Assembly: GCF_002160255.1 (NCBI RefSeq)
Contig: NZ_NFKF01000002.1
Coordinates: 186,001 to 250,000 of the forward strand
DNA length: 64,000 nt
Origin: Olsenella sp. An188
GTDB lineage: Bacteria > Actinomycetota > Coriobacteriia > Coriobacteriales > Atopobiaceae
Reading direction: 5' to 3'
Part shown: piece after piece, positions 58,619-64,000 of the stretch
How the letters are laid out: the number at the start of each line of letters is the position of its first letter
How positions within the stretch are numbered: the first letter of the stretch is position 1
Notes under the pieces: model-generated
What the model saw: the letters and a program-made list of their open reading frames with translations, nothing else
Database searches by the model: none
What the model was told of the DNA's origin: nothing
Program-made: the position numbers and the translations under genes

Positions 58619-58876
58619 TCACACCCTCCTGTCGTGCGAGACGTCGTGCGGACGGCGGAACTCCCCGCAGACGTTGGAGGTGCGCAGGTACTCGGCGCCA
58701 TACGGGTCGACGGCCGGCACCAGGTCCTCGGGGCGCTCGGCGAAGTGGCTCTCGGGGCTCACGTGCACGTGGGGGTTGGCAAGCGTGTAGCCACGGCTGC
58801 ACGCGCCCTGGTAGAGGCCGGACTCCTCGTTCAGGGCGAACGCGGAGTACAGACAGTCGGTGCAGTGAAAGCCCAT
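58619..58876 (-). CDS. small Cys/His protein, function unknown
   Basis: An 85-residue protein with strong start support (GAGGAGGT before the ATG at 58876). It contains CTDCLYSAF near the start and two more Cys (GACSRGY, SNVCGEF) plus several His in the middle (ANPHVHVSPESH), which could bind a metal. I do not know a family for it. It lies between glpK (divergent) and the lipoprotein gene (downstream, same strand). Confidence 0.6.
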   Translation of the reverse strand: MGFHCTDCLYSAFALNEESGLYQGACSRGYTLANPHVHVSPESHFAERPEDLVPAVDPYGAEYLRTSNVCGEFRRPHDVSHDRRV

Positions 58877-59023
58877 GCGAGACCTCCTCGGGGATTGACA
58901 CAGCAGATGGTACCCCAACGCGAGCGGCCGCAACGCGTCGGCGGACGGGCGGGCGTGGCGGCGACGGGGCGGGACGGAGATACTGTCATGTAAGCGGGAC
59001 GTAAGCGCGGCGGGGAGGGACGC

Positions 59024-60514
59024 ATGGCTGGCAAGAGGTACGTAATCGCGCTCGACCAGGGGACCACGTCCTCGCGCGCGGCACTCGTCGACCGCTCCGG
59101 GCGCATGGTCGACGTGGTCCAGAGGCCGTTCCAGCAGATCTTCCCCAAGCCCGGGTGGGTCGAGCACAACCCCCAGGAGATCCTCTTCTCGCAGCTGGGG
59201 TGCTGCTCCGAGCTCGTGGCGCGCCACGGACTCGGCGCCGACGACGTGGCGGCCATCGGCATCGACAACCAGCGCGAGACCGTGGTCGTCTGGGACCCCG
59301 CGACGGGCGTGCCCGTGTGCAACGCGATCGTCTGGCAGTGCCGCCGGACCGCGGAGATGGTCGAGCGCGTCTGCGGCGCGCCCGAGGTGCGCGAGCTGGT
59401 GCGCTCCAGGACGGGCCTTCTGCCCGACGCGTACTTCTCGGCAAGCAAGATCGCGTGGGTGCTCGACAACGTGGCGGGCGCGCGCGAGCGCGCCGAGGCG
59501 GGCGAGCTGCTGTTTGGTACCGTGGACACGTGGCTCGTGTGGGTCCTCACCGGCGGGCTCGTGCACGCCACCGACCCCACCAACGCGAGCCGCACGATGC
59601 TCTACGACATCCACCGCGGGTGCTGGGACGATGAGCTGATGGCGCTCTTCGGCATCCCTGCGGCCATGATGCCCGAGGTCCGCCCGAGCTCGGGCTTCTT
59701 CGGCGAGACGAGCTACCCGGGGCTTCCGGCCGGCATCCCCGTCACGGGCGTGGCCGGGGACCAGCAGGCCGCCCTCTTCGGCCAGTGCTGCTTTGAGCCG
59801 GGGCAGGCCAAGAACACCTACGGGACCGGGTGCTTCATGCTCATGAGCACGGGGCTCGAGGCGCGCGCGAGCGAGCACGGGCTCGTGACCACGGTGGCGG
59901 CGACGCCCCCGGGCGAGCCCGCGCACTACGCGCTCGAGGGCTCGGTCTTCGTCGCCGGGGCGCTCATACAGTGGCTCCGCGACGAGCTGGGCGTCATCCG
60001 CACCGCGGCGGAGACCGAGGCGCTCGCGCTGAGCGTGCCGGATGCCGGAGGGGTCACGATCGTGCCCGCCTTCACGGGGCTCGGGGCGCCCTGGTGGGAG
60101 CCGGACGCGCGCGGGGCGATCCTCGGGCTCACGCGCGGGACCACCCGGGCGCACCTCGCCCGGGCCGCGCTCGAGGCGCTCGCCTTCCAGGTCGCCGACC
60201 TCGCCGATGCCATGGCCGCAGACGCCGGGGCGCCGCTCAGCGTCCTCAACGCCGACGGGGGCGCCGCCGCGAACGGGTTTCTCATGCAGTTCCAGGCGGA
60301 CCTCCTCGACTGCGAGCTGCGCCGCCCCGCCAACACCGAGACCACCGCGCTCGGCGCGGCGTTTCTCGCCGGTCTTGCCGCGGGATTCTGGTCCGGCACC
60401 GACGAGCTCGTGGCGCTGCGGTCGGGAGACGACGTGTTCCGCCGCCAGATGGGGCCCGCGCAGGCCGAGGCGCTTCTCGCCGGCTGGCACGACGCCGTGC
60501 GCCGCGTGCTGTAG
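59024..60514 (+). CDS. glpK: glycerol kinase
   Basis: A 496-residue FGGY kinase that phosphorylates glycerol to glycerol 3-phosphate. Motifs: ALDQGTTSSRAALVD, GWVEHNPQEI, IGIDNQRETVVVWD (the NQRET glycerol-binding segment), GDQQAALFGQCCFEPGQAKNTYGTG and LNADGGAAANGFLMQFQADLL. This exact set separates GlpK from other FGGY kinases. GGGGAGGG precedes the ATG, with a -10-like TACTGT about 50 bases upstream. No glycerol facilitator or GlpD is next to it. Confidence 0.96.
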   Translation: MAGKRYVIALDQGTTSSRAALVDRSGRMVDVVQRPFQQIFPKPGWVEHNPQEILFSQLGCCSELVARHGLGADDVAAIGIDNQRETVVVWDPATGVPVCNAIVWQCRRTAEMVERVCGAPEVRELVRSRTGLLPDAYFSASKIAWVLDNVAGARERAEAGELLFGTVDTWLVWVLTGGLVHATDPTNASRTMLYDIHRGCWDDELMALFGIPAAMMPEVRPSSGFFGETSYPGLPAGIPVTGVAGDQQAALFGQCCFEPGQAKNTYGTGCFMLMSTGLEARASEHGLVTTVAATPPGEPAHYALEGSVFVAGALIQWLRDELGVIRTAAETEALALSVPDAGGVTIVPAFTGLGAPWWEPDARGAILGLTRGTTRAHLARAALEALAFQVADLADAMAADAGAPLSVLNADGGAAANGFLMQFQADLLDCELRRPANTETTALGAAFLAGLAAGFWSGTDELVALRSGDDVFRRQMGPAQAEALLAGWHDAVRRVL

Positions 60515-60523
60515 CGGACGGCC

Positions 60524-61729
60524 CTAGGCCTGCCAGACGAGCTCGCAGGACGCGGGGTCGAAGGCCTCCCCGAGGCGCTCGGAGCAGAAGTCGACGCACC
60601 ACTGGCGCGAGAAGTCCGAGCAGCCCTCAAAGCCGCGGATCCCGTTGCCCGCCGCGAGCTCCTCGGTGTAGTCGGCCAGCTTGTAGGTGGTGAGGCTGGT
60701 CTGGCCCGCCCTGTTGGTCACGAGGGGCGTGAGGCCGCACGAGCTCACCGAGCACCCGTCCGCCGAGAAGGACAGCGTCAGGCGCGCCATGCCGCCCACC
60801 ATGGAGTCCTTGCGGTCCTGGCCCGAGACGAAGTTGCCCGTGGACCAGAAAACCGGCACCGAGCGCCCGTCGGACGACCCGATCACCTCGAAGGGCTGCA
60901 TGACGTGCGGGTGGTTGCCTATGATCGCGTCGACCCCGGCGTCGGCGAGGACGGCCGCCCAGCGAAGCTGCTCGGAGTCAGGCGCGGGAGCGTACTCGGT
61001 GCCCCAGTGCGGGCAGGCGACGATCGCCTCGGCGCCGGCCGCCCGCGCGGCCTCGACGTCGGACGCGATCTGGGCCTCGTCGAGCATGCGCACGGCCCAG
61101 GGCTCGGGCAGGGGTATGCCGTTGGTGTTGGCCGCGTAGTTGAGGATCGCCACCTTGTGGCCTGCGCGCGCGAGCACCGGCACGACGGCGGCCGCGTCCT
61201 GGCTGTCGGCCATCCCCGTGACCGTCACGTCCGGGTGGTTGGCGCGCCAGTAGCCCAGCTCCCGCTCGATGCCCGCCATGCCCTTGTCGAGCACGTGGTT
61301 GTTGGCGTGGAGGATCACGTCAAAGCCCGCGGCGGCCTCGGCGTCGGCGAACTCCTGGGGGCTGTTGAAGACCGGGTAGCCGGAAAGGCCCAGCTCGTCG
61401 CCCCCGAGGATGGTCTCCTGGTCGAGCATCGCAATGTCGGCGGCGGCCACGTCCTCCAGGACGTGCTCGAAGAGGTGGTCATAGCTGCGCGTCCCGTCGG
61501 CGCGCTCGCCGCTCTTCCAGACGCTCGGGTGCACGAGGACGTCGCCGACCATGAGGACGGTGACGTCGGCGGGCTGAACGGGGGCAGCGGGGTCGTAGAG
61601 CGTGGCCGTCCCCGCCCCGGGGCCGCCGGCCGGAGAGGAGTCCCTCCCCGAGCAGCCTGCGAGCACCCACAGGCCCGCGGTCGCCGCAGCCGAGAAGAAC
61701 GCGCGTCGCGTGAGGCAGGCGGGGGACAT
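60524..61729 (-). CDS. CapA-family lipoprotein (PGA_cap metallophosphatase fold)
   Basis: A 401-residue protein of the CapA/PgsA family, which has a metallophosphoesterase-like fold and is linked in some bacteria to poly-gamma-glutamate capsule. The N-terminus has TRRAFF followed by a hydrophobic stretch and LAGC, so it may be a Tat-exported lipoprotein. Family motifs: MVGDVLVHPS, LHANNHVLDKGM, CPHWGTEYAP and DAIIGNHPHVMQPFE, and STGNFVSGQ. No capB/capC genes are nearby, so the capsule role is doubtful. It ends 9 bases from glpK. Confidence 0.88.
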   Translation of the reverse strand: MSPACLTRRAFFSAAATAGLWVLAGCSGRDSSPAGGPGAGTATLYDPAAPVQPADVTVLMVGDVLVHPSVWKSGERADGTRSYDHLFEHVLEDVAAADIAMLDQETILGGDELGLSGYPVFNSPQEFADAEAAAGFDVILHANNHVLDKGMAGIERELGYWRANHPDVTVTGMADSQDAAAVVPVLARAGHKVAILNYAANTNGIPLPEPWAVRMLDEAQIASDVEAARAAGAEAIVACPHWGTEYAPAPDSEQLRWAAVLADAGVDAIIGNHPHVMQPFEVIGSSDGRSVPVFWSTGNFVSGQDRKDSMVGGMARLTLSFSADGCSVSSCGLTPLVTNRAGQTSLTTYKLADYTEELAAGNGIRGFEGCSDFSRQWCVDFCSERLGEAFDPASCELVWQA

Positions 61730-61795
61730 GTACGCTCCTCTCTCGGGCGGGCGAAGCGGCCCCGGAGGCGAGGCGCCCCCGGGGCCGCGGAGGTC

Positions 61796-63199
61796 CTAGA
61801 AGTCCGCGTTGCCCACGGTGCGCGGGTGCGGGATGACGTCGCGGATGTTGTCCACGCCCGTGAGGTACATGACCAGGCGCTCGAAGCCCAGGCCAAACCC
61901 GGCGTGGTGGCATCCGCCGTAGCGGCGCAGGTCGAGGTAGTACTTGTACTGCTCGGGGTCCATGCCGAGCTCGCGAATGCGGCCCTCGAGCACGTCGAGG
62001 CGCTCCTCGCGCTGGGAGCCGCCGATGATCTCGCCGATTCCGGGCACGAGGCAGTCGGCGGCGGCGACGGTCCTGCCGTCGTCGTTCATGCGCATGTAGA
62101 ACGCCTTGATCGCGGCAGGGTAGTCCGTGACGAAGACCGGACGGCGGAAGTGCTCCTCAGTGAGGTAGCGCTCGTGCTCGGTCTGCAGGTCGCTCCCCCA
62201 GTCGACGGGGAACTCGAAGACGTGACCCGCCGCCTGGGCGTCCTGCAGGATCTTGATGGCGTCGGTGTAGCTCACGCGCCCAAAGTCCGAGGTGGCCACG
62301 TGAGTGAGGCGCTCCACGAGGCCCTTGTCCACGAACTTGTTGAAGAACTCCATCTCGTCGGGGCAGTGCTCCATCACGTAGTTGATCACGTGCTTGAGCA
62401 TGGCCTCGGCGCAGTCCATGTCGCCCGCGAGGTCGCAGAAGGCCATCTCGGGCTCGACCATCCAGAACTCGGCGGCGTGACGGCGCGTGTTGGAGTTCTC
62501 GGCGCGGAAGGTGGGGCCGAAGGTGTAGACGTCGCCAAAGGCGAGCGCGAAGTTCTCGGCCTGGAGCTGGCCGGAGACGGTGAGGTTGGCTGCGTGGCCG
62601 AAGAAGTCCTGGCTCCAGTCCACGTGGCCGTCGTCGGTGCGCGGCGGGTTCTCCACGTCGAGCGTGGTCACGCGGAACATCTCGCCGGCGCCCTCGGCGT
62701 CGGAGGTGGTGATGATCGGCGTGTTCACGTAGACGAAGCCGCGCTCCTGGAAGAAGCTGTGGATAGCGTAGGCGGCCACGCTGCGCACGCGGAAGACCGC
62801 GCGGAACAGGTTGGTGCGGCTGCGCAGGTGCTGCTGGGTGCGCAGGAACTCGCGAGTCTGGCGCTTCTTCTGCATGGGGTAGTCCGGGGCAGAGGCGCCC
62901 TCCACCACGATCTGCGCCGCCTGGAGCTCGAAGGGCTGCGGGCGCTCGGGCGTGAGCACGAGCTCGCCGGTCACGACGAGCGCAGAGCCCACCCCGGTGG
63001 CGGCTATCTCGTCGTAGTTCTCGAGCTTCTCGCGGTTCATGACCACCTGCAGGTCCTTGAAGCAGGAGCCGTCGTTGAGCATGACGAAGCCGAAGTTCTT
63101 CATGTCGCGGACCGAGCGGACCCAGCCCGCCACGGTCACGGTGGTGCCGCCGAGCGCGTCGGCGTCGGCGAAGAGCTGCGAGATGTGGGTGCGTTCCAC
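61796..63199 (-). CDS. asnS: asparaginyl-tRNA synthetase
   Basis: A 467-residue class IIb tRNA synthetase that charges tRNA(Asn). An OB-fold anticodon domain (1-105; [21 protein letters not shown]) is followed by the catalytic core with motif 2 region [21 protein letters not shown] and motif 3 [15 protein letters not shown]. The [13 protein letters not shown] segment is typical. The GTG start is supported by AAAGGAGAA upstream. No T-box leader is visible. A motif copy lies in the leader (63224-63235). Confidence 0.97.
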   Translation of the reverse strand: MERTHISQLFADADALGGTTVTVAGWVRSVRDMKNFGFVMLNDGSCFKDLQVVMNREKLENYDEIAATGVGSALVVTGELVLTPERPQPFELQAAQIVVEGASAPDYPMQKKRQTREFLRTQQHLRSRTNLFRAVFRVRSVAAYAIHSFFQERGFVYVNTPIITTSDAEGAGEMFRVTTLDVENPPRTDDGHVDWSQDFFGHAANLTVSGQLQAENFALAFGDVYTFGPTFRAENSNTRRHAAEFWMVEPEMAFCDLAGDMDCAEAMLKHVINYVMEHCPDEMEFFNKFVDKGLVERLTHVATSDFGRVSYTDAIKILQDAQAAGHVFEFPVDWGSDLQTEHERYLTEEHFRRPVFVTDYPAAIKAFYMRMNDDGRTVAAADCLVPGIGEIIGGSQREERLDVLEGRIRELGMDPEQYKYYLDLRRYGGCHHAGFGLGFERLVMYLTGVDNIRDVIPHPRTVGNADF

Positions 63200-63319
63200 G
63201 GGGTTCTCCTTTGGTGCGTCGAGGTTCTTCTCGCCTGGTTTGCGCGTCTAACTCTAGCGCAACGGACGGCGCGCCGGAGCGGACACCCCCAGCCGCGGCG
63301 AGAAGCGCCCACACACAGA

Positions 63320-63408
63320 ACTGGTCACCTGATATTGCCAGTTTTGAGTAAGACTGGTCACATTAGGTGCCCGGTTTGATAGAGTATTGGTAATTTCATA
63401 TGACCAGT
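63320..63408 (+). promoter_or_regulatory. promoter with three ACTGGTCA operator-like sites
   Basis: TTGATA (63376-63381) and TATGAC (63399-63404) are spaced by 17 bases, just before the ATG at 63420. ACTGGTCA occurs at 63320-63327 and 63353-63360, and its complement TGACCAGT at 63401-63408 overlaps the -10. The third site with either of the others makes an inverted repeat that would let a repressor close the promoter, possibly the gene product itself or a partner outside the window. Confidence 0.55.
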
Positions 63409-63419
63409 TTGGGAGAAGC

Positions 63420-64000
63420 ATGAACCATACCGTTGTTGCCATCCTCCAAGAGTTCTCGCTCGATGCATACCGCCCCATCTTCCACCGCGACCTAGACCTT
63501 GGCGAGCCTCTACCCCCGCGTGCAGGAAACCTCGTCAAAGTCGTGACGGGCATGCGTCGCTCGGGCAAGTCCTACCGCCTCTTTCAGGAAATGGATGCGC
63601 TCCTAGCGGCCGGAGTCCCCGAGAGTCGCATCTGTTACTTCAATTTTGAGGACGATCGCATAAGTCCCGCCACACACCAGACCGGCGACGACGTAATCGA
63701 GGCCTTCCGCTACCTCCACCCAGACGTGGCTCCAGAGGACGGACTCTATCTCTTCTTTGACGAGCTTCAGGAAATGGAGGAATGGGGCTCCTGGCTGCGC
63801 CGCGTCGTGGACACAACGCGGGCAACCATCTACGTAAGCGGCTCATCGTCCAAGATGCTCACAAGCGAGATAGCGACCGAGTTTCGCGGCAGGGCTCTTG
63901 ACTTTGAGCTGCTCCCCTACTCCCTGCGCGAACTTGCCCTGCAAGACGTCGAGCTTGCGGCACACATAGATGATGTCGTCCAGAGCCCGGCACGGCAAAC
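63420..64000 (+). CDS. AAA ATPase of the DUF4143 type, 5' part (runs off window)
   Basis: The frame is open from ATG 63420 to the window end, giving 193 residues. It begins MNHTVVAILQEFSLDAYRP, has a Walker A VVTGMRRSGKSYRLF (residues ~44-58), the sensor-like ICYFNFEDDR, Walker B LYLFFDELQEMEEW and SGSSSKMLTSEIAT, the usual order in the AAA_14/DUF4143 family. These ATPases are common and of poorly known function; some are discussed as toxin or transposition-like accessory proteins. GGGAGAAG precedes the ATG. Codons such as CTA, ATA and TTT are more frequent than in neighbours, which suggests later acquisition. Confidence 0.82.
   Translation, partial: MNHTVVAILQEFSLDAYRPIFHRDLDLGEPLPPRAGNLVKVVTGMRRSGKSYRLFQEMDALLAAGVPESRICYFNFEDDRISPATHQTGDDVIEAFRYLHPDVAPEDGLYLFFDELQEMEEWGSWLRRVVDTTRATIYVSGSSSKMLTSEIATEFRGRALDFELLPYSLRELALQDVELAAHIDDVVQSPARQ

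Larger units (their letters stand above)
461..63305. repeat. dispersed GGCGAGAAG(A/G)AC motif family, about 57 copies
   Basis: Plus-orientation 9-mers start at 461, 1442, 2262, 10706, 10973, 13292, 16087, 16135, 18692, 21927, 23683, 25161, 25878, 29104, 31374, 32448, 35177, 35874, 37753, 42054, 42225, 43517, 44862, 45465, 45993, 48004, 49039, 51212, 51362, 55691, 56308, 58600, 63297. Minus-orientation CTTCTCGCC starts at 1556, 11081, 13757, 16706, 18682, 20457, 22203, 23616, 23713, 24684, 26640, 36664, 37714, 39866, 42010, 44890, 46037, 46815, 48671, 51119, 54105, 56657, 60473, 63227. About half extend to GGCGAGAAG(A/G)AC. Counts are by eye and may miss a few. Function unknown; see findings. 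Confidence 0.85.

Noticed and set aside
461-63305. Explaining the GGCGAGAAG motif as a Chi or FtsK-orienting sequence
   Set aside because: Copies are nearly balanced between strands (33 to 24 by eye), occur as inverted pairs, and are denser than such motifs usually are. A larger region would be needed for a firm exclusion.

Overview
This 64 kb window is a compact, high-GC bacterial chromosome segment (by eye near 70% GC, with codons ending almost entirely in G or C). It has about 55 protein genes, short intergenic gaps and many ATGA/GTGA stop-start overlaps. The gene set (cysK-cysE, ansA, prfC, U32 peptidase, argR, pheST behind a T-box, PTS EIIA with ROK kinase, a DeoR regulator and a class II aldolase) together with the codon bias fits a host-associated Actinomycetota of the Coriobacteriia, most like Olsenella/Atopobiaceae. 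That placement is inference; no rRNA or other marker is present. There is no prophage, insertion sequence, CRISPR array, tRNA or rRNA. The last gene (63420 onward) runs off the edge and has a noticeably less GC-biased codon use.

Layout. 0-1.1 kb: end of cysK, then cysE (cysteine synthesis). 1.1-4.25 kb (minus): a three-gene coupled set of an esterase-fold protein with a histone-H1-like Lys/Ala/Pro tail, an ATP-grasp ligase and a GNAT acetyltransferase. 4.4-9 kb: small membrane protein, DUF1846 protein, two tandem HAD phosphatases (one with its cap deleted) and asparaginase. 9-16 kb: a large membrane protein of unknown role, a BtuF/FecB-type uptake operon with a coupled SDR, and an EamA exporter. 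16-24 kb: YbaK-type deacylase, a decayed DUF1016 nuclease gene, a GNAT, DUF5655, RF3, a lipoprotein, an ABC exporter remnant without its ATPase, and a CmpB-like membrane protein. 24-33 kb: lgt, NifU-like, U32 peptidase, tyrS, a class A PBP, argR and a C39-like protein lacking its catalytic Cys. 33-42 kb: phosphoglucomutase, an RlmKL-like fusion, a Zn-dependent PLC-like protein and pheST with T-box leader. 42-50 kb: secreted lipase, hexose-phosphate kinase, and a response regulator/ABC/histidine kinase operon. 50-58 kb: HAD, DeoR, class II aldolase, PTS EIIA, ROK kinase, M32 carboxypeptidase, dtd, manA and a lipoprotein. 58-64 kb: small Cys protein, glpK, CapA-like protein, asnS and an AAA/DUF4143-type ATPase.

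The most striking unexplained signal is a dispersed motif, GGCGAGAAG, usually extended to GGCGAGAAG(A/G)AC. I find about 57 copies of the 9-mer on both strands, roughly one per 1.1 kb, where about one is expected from composition. It lies in many intergenic gaps, is sometimes paired as perfect hairpins, and inside genes it sits mainly in two reading frames (Gly-Glu-Lys and Leu-Leu-Ala). Density, strand symmetry and paired copies resemble the DNA-uptake sequences of Haemophilus and Neisseria, which to my knowledge are not established for this phylum. A second layer is a set of 110-155 bp nested inverted-repeat elements, mostly between convergent genes (8969-9080, 23591-23744, 44808-44959, 51282-51422, 56311-56437). 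Two of them share the same termini but have unrelated interiors.

Coordinates of starts follow visible ribosome binding sites where possible. Family names come from recognition of motifs, not from any database search.
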